Below, in pieces: positions 32,044-44,412 of a stretch of 64,000 nucleotides of DNA; positions within the stretch are counted from its first letter, which is position 1, and every line of letters starts with the position of its first letter. The position numbers and the translations under genes were made by a program. Location: NCBI GenBank assembly GCA_951213105.1, contig OX578155.1, positions 29,714,857 through 29,778,856 on the forward strand, in the 5' to 3' direction. The notes below the pieces were generated by a model. It searched no databases and had not been told where the DNA came from. It saw nothing but the letters and a program-made list of their open reading frames with translations. Source of the stretch: Amaurobius ferox (lineage: Eukaryota; Arthropoda; Arachnida; Araneae; Amaurobiidae).

Positions 32044-32959
32044 ACTGTGATGTATTAAATATTTTATTACTATAGTTTTTTGTCAACCAATTGTATAGAG
32101 TCAAGTTTAACTAATAATAAGTTATTAGAATCTAAATTTCTAGATATTTTTCCCAGTGTCTTTGGTACCGTGGCGCGGTGTCTGCACTTGTCAAACTATC
32201 GGAGGCGGATCTATCGATAAGCGAATATCAAAGACAGTCTCCAAATCTTTCAGTATTATTAGTCAATTTGAAATTACATAAGTATTTAATTATGCAAAAT
32301 AATCGTGTTTGATTTAATAAAAATAAAATTAAAAAATTCCGAAACTCATTAAAATCTATTTTGAACCCAAGAGATGTTGCCATCTCCCCTTCCATTCTGC
32401 TGTCAAAAACAGTACCGGATTAAGGTTTATTGAGGGGTGAGGGGGCAGATAAAGTATTGGAACCCCCACATTGAAGATTATCTAGTTTTGCTCATTGTCT
32501 TTGTGTAACCCAGGGCTATAAAGAAATTGGAGGTCCCTTACAAGTAGGACTATATAATAGGTAGTGGTGTCGGGTGAGCAATGGAATAAGTAAAGCTGTC
32601 ATATTATTCTAGAGTAAAGTTGTATGTGCATTTTGGAGTCAAGTTGTTAGGTGTTCGTCTATTTCACATTACAATTACTATTTTATGAGAAACATTTCAA
32701 TTACTATTTTACTAATGTCTTTGTACATATTTAAAATATCTTAACGTGTATTTATGCTACTTATTAACAAGGGAAACCTAATGCATCCCATTACACTTGC
32801 AAAATGAACAAATCAACAGTCTGCTCAGTACAAAGTCCAAACTTTTTATATCAAGTTTTATATACTTGGCCATGTCTAAGAGATGATTAAATTGCACATT
32901 TTTATTCCGTGGGTATTGGACATGTATGCATCTTTCTAGAAAGTTAAAAATTCCATAGA
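32044..32959 (+). other. Start of intron 1
   Basis: Non-coding sequence. CAGTACCGGATTAAGG near 32409 resembles a hAT-type terminus, without an identifiable partner end. The intron, if uninterrupted, continues past the window end and is at least 31.9 kb. Confidence 0.5.
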
Positions 32960-34225
32960 AATAGTATTATGTAGACTGTTTTTCTGCAAATTTATTCAAA
33001 GAAAATTATGTTGCTTAGCAACGTAGTTAAATCCAGTGCTGACCCGAAAGGGTATGCACTGTATGCGCCGTGTACTCTCAAATTTTGAAAAATACAGAGT
33101 ATGTGCTGCATACTCTCAAGGTCTCAAGAAAGCTTTTGCATTTGCTGGTTTTTGGGCAGTTTTCAACAAAGTTCAGCCTTTTTTTTGCTAGTCATTTACA
33201 AACTTGAATGGAAAAAAATGAGGAAAACCCCTGAACCTCCAAGCCTTAAAATAATATCCTGCATACGACCAGGAGAGGAATGAAAAACTGATGAAAGTGG
33301 TAACTGCCACCTTGGGCTTAGATAGATGACCAATCAGCTCGGTGCAGTGATATCACCAAGTCCAAGTAACCCTGTTTTTCGGGACTTTTTAATATTAGTG
33401 GGTATTAAGGAAGGAATGAGAATTATGTAGATAATATTAAAATAAGTGAGTAAGTGAAAAGTTACAGAAAACAAAAGTAAGTGCAGGAAGAAAAATAGAA
33501 AACGTTCCAAGTTACAAGATGATTCATATCTGTTAATCTATTAATATATGTCCTGTTAAGCATTAAGCTATTAATATTGTGAAAAATGTGATTATGGGCT
33601 TAAAAAGGCAATTATATGGCTTAAATGATTAAAAAATTTTCAAGGGGACTGCGCCCCCGTCTCACACACCACCCTCCTCCCCTTGGAACCCCGCAATTTC
33701 AATACTTTTTATATGAGACAGCATCGCATACTCTTAATAATTTTCTTCAAGACAACCCTGGTTAAATCAAATGTTTGGACGATTTTTATTATTTTTTTTC
33801 CATTTAAATAATAAAGAAATGGTTATAAATATAGATTTTATAAATGAACAATATTGCATTTTTGACTGGATTATATCAATTATGACCTTTGAATTTAAAG
33901 ATTACAAGAATTGATATTTTCAATTTCTGTTATCTTTTTTATTTTAGCAAAGATTTATCAAACCCATATTCTGTTTGTTAAAACGAAATAAAAAAAGTTT
34001 ATATCATCCAATACCATTTTAGCAGACTTCAGATCAGTCTGTAAAGATAATTTTGTGTCACGAGAGATTCTTGTATTTCATCTTAGAATTAAATTAAGTA
34101 TTTTAATATGATGCTTTGAACAGCAATGTCGTTTAGAATACTGCAGGAATTTACACGTGTGAATTCTATGTTTCTTTATATTATATATTCCGTACGAAGA
34201 GATACTTCGAAAAGTATACTGCTAA
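32960..34225 (+). mobile_element. Helitron copy 2, interrupted by a hAT element
   Basis: From about 32960 (TTCCATAGAAATAGTATTAT) it parallels 28680 onward, including GTTGCTTAGCAACGTAGTTA and CTGCAGGAATTTACAC. It ends CGAAGAGATACTTCG (perfect hairpin), eight to ten bases, then CTGCTAA|T, a proper Helitron 3' end (CTRR). The 5' part is missing. A hAT-type insertion occupies 33034-33760. Confidence 0.65.
33034..33760. mobile_element. Non-autonomous hAT element with 8-bp target-site duplication
   Basis: GTTAAATC at 33026-33033 and 33761-33768 brackets termini CAGTGCTGACCCG and (reverse complement of the right end) CAGGGTTGTCTTG. An 8-bp duplication and CAG-starting imperfect inverted repeats are hAT hallmarks. 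The uninterrupted Helitron at 28478-29298 shows the empty site. No transposase is present; a 60-codon ORF inside is unsupported. Confidence 0.8.
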
Positions 34226-34557
34226 TTAAATATGTATAGAAGTCGATGGCTTTCAAATTCAAAATACTGTATGGGGCTCCTGTCACGCAATCATCCTATG
34301 TAGCAGATAATGCAAAATTTTGTCACAGTCACACAAAATTGGCTGATTTTAGCAACTTTTACATTACCAATGTAGAATTTTTTTTTAGAATTTTGACATT
34401 TTATGACATTGAGTGTAATAGGTGCAGCATTTCCTTGAGTATACTAAATTTCCTTGAGTATATAAGTGCTTTTGTCTAATGAATAGTAAAAGCCTAAGGT
34501 TTGGCAAAAACTTTGTTATTTGCTGTTTATGAAGTTATGCTATTTATATTGTGTCAA

Positions 34558-34690
34558 ACTGTAGAAAAGAGTCGGTATTATAGTCAGACAGTAGAAAAGA
34601 GTCAGTAATATAGTCAGGCAGTACAAAAAAAGGAGTCCAAGTCATGCAGTAGAAAATAAGTCAGAGTTGGGCAGTAGAGAACAGTAAGTT
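34558..34690. repeat. Diverged tandem repeat, about 36-bp unit
   Basis: CAGTAGAAAAGAGTCAGTA-type units, separated by ATAGTCAG(A/G)CAG, recur about four times with drift. Confidence 0.7.
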
Positions 34691-36144
34691 TGAGTTAAAG
34701 GTTGACAGTTCTTAAAAGTACATAATTAATCAAAATTGTTTAAGTACATTATTGATTACAGTGATTTTTAACAGAGTTTGTTACATTTAAGATTCATTTC
34801 TCACTAATTTTCAGTATACACTCTTTTGAATTGTTTAATTTTGTTAGTTCTGTTTTTATTTACAAAACTGATATATTTTATCGGCTACTTGTTAATAAAT
34901 AATATTCTAGTGTATTTCTACTTCCAATTTAATATAATGGTTGTAAATGTTCATCTAATTTAGAAAAATGAAAAAAATTTAAATGTTATATCTTGTATAT
35001 ATTCATCTTGCATAGTTAATATATTTTAAAATCTTGTACATTTCATGCACTCTGCATTTTTGTATTAAATTATTCTATTTTAATAATCACCAAGGGAATA
35101 AAACTTGTTGAAAGAGTAAATTCCAATATAAATCTCACCTATAATATCGAAGCCTTTGTTTTCCAATAGAATGCCAATCGCTTAGCCTACCCAACGAAAA
35201 ATCTCTTGCTATGCTACTAAATAACAGCATCCGTGGACTGGTTTCATACTTACTACATGCTCATCACCATGGGATAGTCAGTATTTGTAATGGCAGTCAG
35301 ACAACATGCTATGTGCTATAATTTTGTCAACCTCTATGGAAACTGACAAATTCAGTCATTTACTTATTTCATTTCAATAATTTCTTACTGTCATTGCAGT
35401 TATCGTTTACTCTGATAATGAGAGCCCAATAACTGTGAAACTAATCAAAGAATGCTTTTATCTCTAGTGAGAGTGCATTTCAAATTTTTGGGAATGCGGA
35501 CTAGTGGCATGTTCTGTGACTATGAACAGTAGGAAGTCGGGGGCCACCTTGTGCCACCTTAAATTTGAAAATCAGGTTTGACGTTAAAATCTTATTTTAT
35601 GTGCAACTAGATGGCTGTTCTGTATATTTGCTGCTGTATTTTGAAAGCTCCATTGTAAGATGGTAATAATTTATGAAACATTTTTAGTTTCTATAATAGT
35701 AAAAAATGTTTTATGTAACTTCAGTAGATAGTAACCCGGCAATTAAAATTTAATTTTATTTAAATGAAACTTTATATCAAAGAAATAGGTGTGTTTATTG
35801 TTAAATTAGTTCTAAAATGGTCATTGTAGAGTTAAACCTTTAAGCAAAGAATTTGGCCAGTTGGAGTACCAGAGGCGGATCCAGGAAAACCATTTATTTG
35901 GGTGGAAGGGAAAGGGGGGGGGGGGGGGGGTCCTGATTAACAATAATATATTTCACACATTCTCTTTTACTTAACCTTTTATCTATCAGTTTTAAGATAT
36001 ACCGTAGACTTTGAATAGATTCCCCTCCAAATACCCCCCTCTAAAAATTTGAAGACAATTTATATTCCATAAATATTTCTTTTGTATCTTCACACTTTTT
36101 ACGTTTTTTGTTTTATTTATATTTCTTGTTCAACTCGCTCTTAC
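34691..36144 (+). other. Intronic spacer
   Basis: AT-rich, no gene seen. AGAGGCGGATCCAGGA near 35871 looks like a hAT terminus, followed by a G run (35915-35930); no matching opposite end is found. Confidence 0.4.
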
Positions 36145-36228
36145 ACAATCCTTTTATCCCAACCATCCAAATAGCTGCTGAAGTCTTCGGACGAGTCTGT
36201 CAGTCTGGGTCTTCAACAATCCTTTTAT
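36145..36228 (+). mobile_element. 58-bp SINE/LINE-tail insertion with 13-bp target-site duplication
   Basis: ACAATCCTTTTAT at 36145-36157 and 36216-36228 flanks 58 bp ending CAGTCTGGGTCTTCA, the same 3' tail motif as the insertion at 454-511 and the 5S SINE. Only the extreme 3' end was copied. Confidence 0.7.
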
Positions 36229-37954
36229 GACAATGATAGAATTGATAAATATTTTGATGAATTTTCCTATGAAGGATAATAGTATAATTTTAAGTTTCTA
36301 ATAGTCTTAAGGGTTTTGTGGTCTGTGTCTATCTATAGCCTGTACACTATAGAAATTTGCACGAGGTCGAGCATGGTCTACGAGTTTAGGTCTAACCTGA
36401 CCTGTAGGTTGGCTTGAGCCTGATTTCTCTAAAATAGTTTCAGACTGGGCTGGTATCTAGCTTGATTTAGAAAAATATGACTGGCAGAGCTGGACACTCT
36501 CAATGTTTAAAATATCTATGAATGTATTTTAATAGAATAAAATACTCTTATTTAAGTAAAGGAAACAATAATTGGAAGCATCAAGTCTGAGACAAAAAGA
36601 TCAATTTTTTCTGTTTCAAGAAACATAAGAAATAGTTCTATAAAAAGCATTGTTTAACTATATTTTCTTAATTGTGAATATTTATGAACGGACAATTATG
36701 AAAAATTTGTCATAGATGCCGCAATCAAATCTAAATACAGAGAAAATGATAGATACTTCCAGTTAAATGGAAAAAGAGCCTAATAATATGTGGAGAGTCA
36801 AAATTAGAAACCAAAAATTTTTGAATGGGGTATCAAAAAATTAGCTGCATTGATACTAAACAAAATTCTAAATGTTTCATGCTAAATTTTTCAAATGTTT
36901 AAAACCCAATTAAAACAGGAATATTTGATTTCATAAATTGTGTTTAAAAGTTTTGATTCAGATCATTTTGTGTCAGTTATGTGATATGATGACGTTTGCA
37001 CATTTTCCTTTCTAAAATTATGAGACAACGTGTAGATTAGCAATAGTTCTATATAATAAGCATTATTCTTTTTACTTTCTTAAAATTCCAATAAAGCTAT
37101 ATAACCAACACACATATTTCACACATTACTTTACAGTTGAGTAGTCATAAAGTTTGCCCGTTCAACGTTACACCCATAATTCAAAATTATGTTCGATATA
37201 TTAATATTCATATTTTCAACGAAGTAACACATAGTTTTAGAGAAAAGGAAGGGTACTGCTAGGTCAAGTGTTGCTTTTTTTAGCTATGCTGTGGTTTTTA
37301 ACATTAGAATTCTGTCCAAAAGCTCTGCCAGATTGCATTTTAATTAAAAAATTATGAATTTTGTTAAAATATGTGACAGTTTCTGAAGATTCTGAGTTTT
37401 GCATTAGGCAGTTTATAACGTTATAGTAACTCGTAAATAAATCATAAATATATCTATTTCTTATCTATTTTCTTTTTCCATCCATTTTCTTGAGCAAATA
37501 TTACGGAGCTCTCCCCCCCCTATGGATTGATCCCTGTGGACACCTTGGGACACCCAATGGAATTGTTTTTTGCAGCAACCGTCTGTAATATATAATGATT
37601 TTAATATTAGATTAGATGTAGATGTTAGATTTATATTCTTGTTACTCAAGCAGCCTCTAAATTTTTAATCTGTTAAGAGGTTTGAATTTTTTTTTTCTAG
37701 ACTTTTCACTGTAAGTTCAATAAATGTGCATTGTAGGTAAAGAGGTATGCTTGGGCTTGGATTATGGACGTCTCATGTTTTTAACACAACGGAATAAAAA
37801 TCATTTCGGCAAACATCAGGCTGAGACAAGACTCTATGGATTTTGGGACAGGCCTATATCAGGTTTTACACATACATTTTTTCGAGCTCAGGTTTGAGTA
37901 CTGGTACTGTCGAGCCGGATGAATATCTGAAATATCTGCCTATGCAGACAGACC
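36229..37954 (+). other. Intronic spacer, no gene seen
   Basis: AT-rich, with a C run near 37513 and short ORFs only. Sequences near 36360-36480 (GAGGTCGAGCATGG, GGCTTGAGCC) may be degraded transposon ends but are not assignable. Confidence 0.4.
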
Positions 37955-37962
37955 TTCTAGTG

Positions 37963-38623
37963 CAGTGATATTCAAACTGTGTTCCGTGGAACCCTGGGGT
38001 TCCGTGACTTTTTTAATAAAATTTTAGATTTTTGTTATAAGATTTTATAACACGTTTATTAAATTTTTTGTTATTCAAAAATTTCGACAATTGATAAATG
38101 CATTTGCAATCGATAAATGCGTTTGCAAATAACAACAATTAAGCCTGATTTTCAAAAGTTGTGTAGCAAGAAGCAAGCGCATTTAACTCATTAAATTTAG
38201 TTACTTCCTAGTATTACTTCTGAATTAGATATATTCCGAATTTTGTATTTTCTTGCATTTATGCCTACAAATATGCTTGTATGTTTCACTGCAGTGGCGG
38301 CTGCAGAGCCGGCAAATTCACCTCAGCTGTATTCAATAAAAAATCTGTATAACATGTTTTTAATAATTTATTTTTGTATTTAGTATTTGATTTTATGATT
38401 ATAATAGTCAAAATTAATTTGCAGTCTTCGGTAGTTAATTTTTGTAAATGTAGCTTCAAAACTTTTTTGCGGAGGGAGAGGGGGCACAGATTTTCTGTTA
38501 CGTCACTATGCTTAAAGTCTTTACGTCACTATGCTTACGGGGCATATTTTTCATACTAGGGTTCCAAAAAAAATTTTTTTTAAGCGTAGGGTTCCGAAGG
38601 TGTTAGAAGTTTGAAGACCACTG
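37963..38623. mobile_element. Non-autonomous hAT element with TTCTAGTG duplication
   Basis: TTCTAGTG at 37955-37962 and 38624-38631 brackets CAGTGATATTCAAACT, and the right end reverse-complements to CAGTGGTCTTCAAACT. These are classic hAT terminal repeats with an 8-bp duplication. Both ends also carry GGTTCC-rich subterminal sequence. It is non-coding. Confidence 0.85.
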
Positions 38624-38774
38624 TTCTAGTGCATTGTATAGAATTGTCTTGGCTTAAATTCAAAGTCTGGTGTAAATAATTTAAATTGCACTATATAACC
38701 AAACATTAATATTAAAAAAGTTGACAATTTTTATGTTTTATCCATTAAAGGCTTCAGTGTTCCAAGATGCCGTA

Positions 38775-39149
38775 CTAGATGGGAAACTGGAAATCCATTT
38801 TATGAAATTTGGTCAATTAGTTTTTTAGTAGTAGATACATGAGATTTTTGCGGGCTTTTTAAAAAAAAATTTTTTTCTTTTATTCCGAATCGTACCAAAA
38901 TCTAATCAGCACTAGGGTCACACACAAGTAACTTACTATAAAACTTTATGAAATTTGGTTCATTAGTTTTCGAGTTAAGAGTGGATACATGCATTGCACA
39001 GACAGATACGCACACAGACGTCACTCTAAAAATAGTTTTTTCATGTTCTAGAGGTCCCAAAACATGTAGATCCGTCAAAATCTTAAGTTGTGATTTTCGA
39101 TACGATTCTAATACTTCCCTGTACATTACCATGTATTGAAGGGAAAGTA
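38775..39149 (-). mobile_element. HLE-B copy, truncated, head-to-tail with the next
   Basis: The reverse orientation runs from TTTTGCGGGCTT-like sequence to the 5' palindrome CATTACCATG...GGGAAAGTAA at about 39149. It joins directly to the 3' stem-loop of the copy at 39152 across AAAAATCTAATGTGG. Confidence 0.75.
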
Positions 39150-39151
39150 AA

Positions 39152-40282
39152 AATCTAATGTGGACAGCACATGACTTTCCCTACAGACATTTTCTCTTTA
39201 TTTCTTTAATAATTCATTAAATAGAATTTAATTGTACGAAATAACACACATAATTTGAAATTATTAAGAATTTGCACTTTTAATTGAATTTTCGTTTACA
39301 TTTGGTAACTGAACATATTTTCAAAGGCAATGTAGTAAAAATGTGAGAAAACTAAAATATCTCGACAACGGCTACACCTAGAGTACTGGAGTTACCTTTA
39401 TTTTTTTCATCGTTAAAATTACGTAAAAAATAAGCATTTAATTGATATAGTTGAGCACACAGACTTTTATTTTAGATGTTGACTATTTTTGTGATCCATT
39501 TCGCAGAAAAAGGCAGGTTCTTTTTTTCAGAATTATACCAAAATCTAATCTGCACTAGGTTAACCCACAAGTGACTTATCTACCAAATTTTGTAAATTTT
39601 GGTCTTTTAATTTTTCAGCTAGAGTGGATACATGCAATTTTTGAGAGTCATTTCAGAAAGAAAGGCAGGTTCTTTAATCCCAAATCGTACCAAAATCTAA
39701 TCAGCCCCGGGGTCTATCTAGTTCGTTCTATTGATGAGAAAAGTTACTTTTTATAATAGTTTTGTATTTTAACGCCCAAGAATTCACCCATAGTGATTTA
39801 TTTTACAGAGTAGAAATTAAATGTAAATTGCAATTTGATAAGGATTTTGCATGTGAGTAAATAAGTAATTTTGTTTTGATTTAATAAGTTCCTGAAAACC
39901 AAACTAATTTTGTAATCAAATTTTGTAAAATTTGATCAATTAATTTTTCAACAAGAGTGGATGCAGGCAATTCTTGCGGGCCATTTCGCAAAAGAAGGTG
40001 GGTTCTTTTATCCCAAATCGAACCAAAAACTAATCAGCACCAAAGTCACCCACAAGAGACTTACCTACCAATTTTTATGAAATTCGGTCAATTAAATTTT
40101 TAGTTAGAGTGGATACATACATTGCACAGAGACAGACACACACACAGATGTCATGTTAAAATTGGTTTTTTCATATTCTAGAAGTGTCAAAATGTGTAGA
40201 TCCGTCGAAAACTTGAGTTGTGATTTTTGACATGATTCCAATACTTTCCTTAGACATTACCATGTATTGTAGGGAAAGTAAA
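39152..40282 (-). mobile_element. HLE-B copy, expanded
   Basis: It begins with the 3' end (ATCTAATGTGGACAGCACAT, ACTTTCCCTACAG) and ends in CATTACCATGTATTGTAGGG and AAAGTAA. Its length exceeds the 9456 copy because the ACCAAATTTTRTAAATTTGG/TTTCGCAAAA segment occurs about three times. An HLE-A-related stretch (39715-39900) lies inside. Confidence 0.75.
39715..39900 (+). mobile_element. Diverged HLE-A-like insert within HLE-B
   Basis: TCTAGTTCGTTCTATTGATG and TTTTGTATTTTAACGCCCAA match HLE-A. The following GATTTATTTTACAG...TAATTTTGTTTTGATT is the reverse complement of 52890-53010, so this is part of the diverged HLE-A subfamily also seen at 52980. Confidence 0.5.
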
Positions 40283-40284
40283 AA

Positions 40285-40530
40285 GACGGGTTCTTTTACA
40301 ATTTTATAGGTTTGACTTACCTATAAAATTTTATGAAATTTGGTTTATTAATTTTTGATTTGAAGTGGATACATAAATTGTGCGCAGACAGACACACATC
40401 ACAGATGTCACGCTAAAAATAGTTTTTCATGTTCTGGAGGTCCCAAAACCTGCAGATCCTTGAAAATCCGAGTTGCGATTTTCGGAACAATTTCAATACA
40501 TACTATCCCTATACATTATTATGTATTGCA
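40285..40530 (-). mobile_element. HLE-B fragment
   Basis: Only the 5' third is present in reverse orientation: TGACTTACCTATAAAATTTT, GAAGTGGATACATAAATTG, CAGACACACATCACAG and the palindromic CATTATTATGTATTGCAGGG. Confidence 0.7.
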
Positions 40531-40619
40531 GGGAAAGTAAAAATTAAAACACCTGAAATAAACAATATGCATTTTGGTCTGTAGAGGTATTCGCGCCCTA
40601 TCTTTTTGCTTTTCACAAA

Positions 40620-40815
40620 TATGTTGCCTGCTCAGGCGGCCGTAGATGAAGTACCACACACTGGTGCAATTACGGCGACTGATTCGGGGGCCGGGTTAAG
40701 AAGGGTAAATAAGGAGTCCTAGCCAATAACAATGGAACCGAGGTTCCTCCAAAGAACTAGTATCCAGACTACTCCTTACCTTAGATTACTCCTCCAAGGG
40801 CTCCTGTAGTGGGGG
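40620..40815. repeat. GC-richer transposon-like fragment, unidentified
   Basis: GCTCAGGCGGCCGTAGATG, GGGGGCCGGGTTAAGAAGG and CTCCTGTAGTGGGGGTACC form a compact GC-rich block in AT-rich DNA. There is no reading frame and no Pol III box that I trust. Confidence 0.3.
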
Positions 40816-41049
40816 TACCTATGGGATGTATTTAGGGATTATGTCCTTAAAATTTGAGAAAATATCAGAAATAATGTTATAATGTATTAGCTTTATGACT
40901 GTATTAGCTTTTTTAATACATTTTACCTCTAGCATTATAAAAATTGCTATCCCTGGGAGGGGGGGAGGGGGCATTGTTGGAAAAAAAAAATACGTGTATA
41001 CTTTTCCTACAATTTCAGTGTCTATATTTGCGTATTTACAAACGGGGTC

Positions 41050-41109
41050 GGGTTGTTTTATTCTTCAGTCTGCTTGAGAAGAAAATTTTGTAAGGAGACT
41101 GAGAATTTT

Positions 41110-41146
<37 letters not shown>

Positions 41147-41285
41147 AGGGTCAAATGAAATATTTCGAATTTTTTGTAGGACAATATCATTTAGAATACT
41201 ACTGAAATTTGCACATATTTTAACTGAGCAATGTCGGGTATATCTTCCAGTCAATTCATATAAAGAAAGATAGATAAAAATGAAT
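41050..41285 (+). mobile_element. Helitron 3' fragment
   Basis: TTAGAATACTACTGAAATTT and GAGCAATGTCGGGTATATCT match the 3' part of the 28478 Helitron. An ATT microsatellite (41119-41147) sits inside. Termini are not intact. Confidence 0.5.
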
Positions 41286-41289
41286 TGCC

Positions 41290-41767
41290 TGTAGGAAAGT
41301 TATGTGCTAATCACTTTAGTTTTTTTATTATTACTATTTTGTAATCGTCTGAGTTTGCAATTTTTTTTTTCAATCACACATCTGCCTACAGAAAAAAAAA
41401 TGGCTGCCATTTTTTCTATTTCCTATGGACTTAATTCTGAACTGTGTGTGAATAACAAACAATTAAGATCGTGCTTTGGAACACGAAAATGTAGTGCAAG
41501 TTGTGCTTCCGCAGAATTGCGAAAATTTGGAATGTAGTATGAATTGCTTTTTTCTTGTAAAAAGTGTGTACGGTCGTTGAAATTTAATTTCGAATGTTTG
41601 ATGGATGTACACGTATTGTTTATCTTATGAAAAGGTTCCACCGTTTACGACAGTGCTGTGGAAAATGTGCAAGTTACACTTTCATTAATTATAGGTAAGA
41701 GTTAATATTTGCTTCTGGTTATAATTAAAGTTAACGTCAGTTATCGTTATAAGTAAAAAAAAAAAAA
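41290..41767 (+). other. Intronic spacer, no supported gene
   Basis: Two opposed short ORFs overlap here (41304-41537 +, 41423-41641 -). Neither has a domain or splice context. Confidence 0.35.
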
Positions 41768-42508
41768 AATTACTTGAGCAGCACATGGCTTTCCCTGCAG
41801 ACTCAAATTAATTTTCTCATTATTTCTTTAATAATTTATTAAATTGAGTTTAATTGCACAAAATAACACAGTTACTTTAATTCAACTTTTGTTTTTATTT
41901 GGTAACGGGAAATTTTTTTCAAAGGTGGTGTAACAAAAATACAAAGATGGAAAAAAACCTCATATCTCGAGAACGGCGAGTCCTAGAGTAATGGGGGTTC
42001 GTCTTATTCTTTTCCTCGTCAAAAATTACTTGTAAAACATGCATTTAATTGATACATTTGACTACACGTAGTCTTTTATTTTAGATTTTGGCGAGACATT
42101 TTGTGAAAAAAAGGTAGATTCTACTTTTCCGAATCGTACCAAAATCTAATCAGCACCAGGGTATCCCACAAATGACTTATCTACCAAATTTTATGAAATT
42201 TGGCTATTTAGTTTTTTAGCTAGAGTGGATACATCGATTTTTGCGGGCCATTTCGCAAAAAAAGGCAGGTTCTTTCATACCAAAATCTAATCAGCACCAA
42301 GGTCATTTACAAGTGACTTACCAAATTTTATGAAATTCGGTTAGTCTTTCAGTTAGAGTCGATACATGCATTGCACAGACACAGACGTCACGCTAAAAAT
42401 GGGTTTTTTCGTATTTTAGAGGTGTCAAAACGTGTAGATTCTAGTTCTGATTTTCGACATGCTTTCAATACTTTCCCTATACATTACCATGCATTGCAGG
42501 GAAAGTAA
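41768..42508 (-). mobile_element. HLE-B element
   Basis: The reverse orientation runs from GAGCAGCACATGGCTTTCCC to CATTACCATGCATTGCAGGG and AAAGTAA. It keeps the 3' subterminal repeat, body and 5' palindrome; the outer half of the 3' stem-loop is eroded. Confidence 0.75.
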
Positions 42509-43111
42509 AAAAAAATAATTGTTAATTGCGAAATTAAATTTATCAAATAATAAATAAATGTAATTTCTGTGTATGCACTTTGTAACTCCTACACATTTTG
42601 TTTACTTTTTGCTTGTGGTGTGCCGTGGAATTCTGGGAAGACTTTTGGTGCGTCGAGGGCGAGGAAAGGTTTCAGAGCACTGGTTTACGACATGAATTCT
42701 GTGTTTCCTACTACGTTTTGGTAAATCAAGTGAGGTTACTTACTAGCTTGAAGAAAACGGATCGATTAGTGGGCATTAAAAACGATTTTCTTGTGTGCGT
42801 TGTGGGGGGGGGGGGGGATGTTGAAATGAGAAAATAATTGAGTCAAACTTGTTATAAATAAATGTTTAATTATAGTTTGTTAAAAATGGTCATTTTATTA
42901 CTTTCCCTATATACATAGTATAATGTATATAGGGGAAATATTGTAACGGGGTCGAATTAGTTTTCGACGGAAGAGCACGTTTCAAACATCTATAAACTCG
43001 ATTCGAACATTTTTGAGGCGATGTGTGTGTGTGTGTATGTGTGTCCAATGTCCATGAATCTGTGGAGACAATATCTTATAAACGTATAGAGCGTTTCAGA
43101 CGAAATTTGAC

Positions 43112-43217
43112 AAAAAAATTATAATCTTAAATTATAATCTTAAAATTATAATGTTACCTTACACCTTTCTGGTAGGTCGGACGGTCTGGGTCTCAAGAAC
43201 AACAAAAATTATAATCT
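43112..43217 (+). mobile_element. About 50-bp 5S-SINE tail insertion with duplicated target
   Basis: The 3' end of the 5S SINE (TTACCTTACACCTTTCTGGT through GGTCTGGGTCTC and AACAAC) lies between copies of AAAAATTATAATCT (43112-43126 region and 43204-43217). It nearly matches the complete SINE. The left copy is followed by two extra partial target repeats, an unusual tandem slip. Confidence 0.7.
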
Positions 43218-43442
43218 GTGAATACTAGAAGCCTAATGATTTTAAATGCAATCGAATGTTAGTAAGAGCCTCAAACTTTCGAATAAAATTTAAAAAAAAA
43301 TCGGAACTTTCAATAATGCTACGTAAATAATCATTTCTTATGTAATGTTGCATTAGAAAATTATTGGCACAAACTTTAGAACGCTAGCATGAGTTTTTTC
43401 GAGATATTGCATTTTTTTTTTTACAAATAAATTTATAAACAA

Positions 43443-44362
43443 GAAATATCAATCGTGCGTAAAGCATTGATTATGAAACACTTTCCAACATTCAGAGGTG
43501 ATATTTTTTAATTATCACAGAATTGAAATCATTTATTTTACTTAAAAACTTTAAACTTCATCCAAAAAAAAATGAACTTTATTCAAATGACGTCATCGAA
43601 ATATAAATCGTCTGGCTCTCTATGTAAAAGCAATGAATAAATATTTTATTCACACTTTCATTCTAGACTCCAAAGTTAAAAATTCAGCAATTCTTGTACA
43701 ACTCATCTTACAATCACTTGTTTACATTATGCATCCATTAAAATTAAGCTTCGTTGTAGAAATAATCAAAGTTTGATGATCATTTAAACTCAAAAATATT
43801 GTAATTACGTTGGCGCAGAATATAGATACACAGAAAATACGCAAAAATAAAGCAGTTTTAGGACGGATGCAACACTAAATATAAATTTGAAACAACTTTA
43901 AAAATCACGATTTTACACTGGGGAAGAAAAGGTGAATTGCCATATTTTATTTTGAAATGGGTCACGCGATCTCTTCATATAATATGGGCGCAATTATTAT
44001 TTTTAATTTTTATTTAAAAAACTACCGAGCATATTTTGCTGAAATTTTTTTTATATATTTTATGGAACGATTTGAATATTTTCTAAAATTTTCAAAGCAA
44101 TTTGTGAATTGTAACTGCGCTTAAAAAATGTTTGAAAAATTAGATCCCATAGGGTTCATTATATTTCACTTTTTCAACCCGGGTTCAATCCAAAACTAAT
44201 TGGGTGATATTATTCATTTACATTCCTATATGCCCCACATACAGTCTCAATAACATACTAAAATTTCATTTTGATAAACTCCTTTTTACGGCAGTTATCG
44301 TGCGAACGGACAGACAATATGAACAAAGTCAAACACTTTTCAACTATGTTGGAAAGTGTTAA
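43443..44362 (-). mobile_element. HLE-C element, copy 1
   Basis: Read on the minus strand, the palindromic 5' end is AACACTTTCCAACATAGTTG and AAAAGTGTT, followed by a GTCTGTCC segment. The 3' subterminal AAAGTGTTTCATAATCAATG then runs into a terminal hairpin around ATCAATGCTT/acgcACGATTGAT. The sequence is unrelated to HLE-A and HLE-B but has the same plan. It is inserted in an HLE-A copy. Confidence 0.6.
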
Positions 44363-44412
44363 AAGAATCACTTAGATTAAAAAAGTATTAACTATTGTGA
44401 AAGATTAAACAA

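Noticed and set aside
42598..42837. 79-codon ORF rich in Trp, Cys and Val
   Set aside because: It has no recognisable domain, no splice sites and a G-run at its end. It is unsupported.
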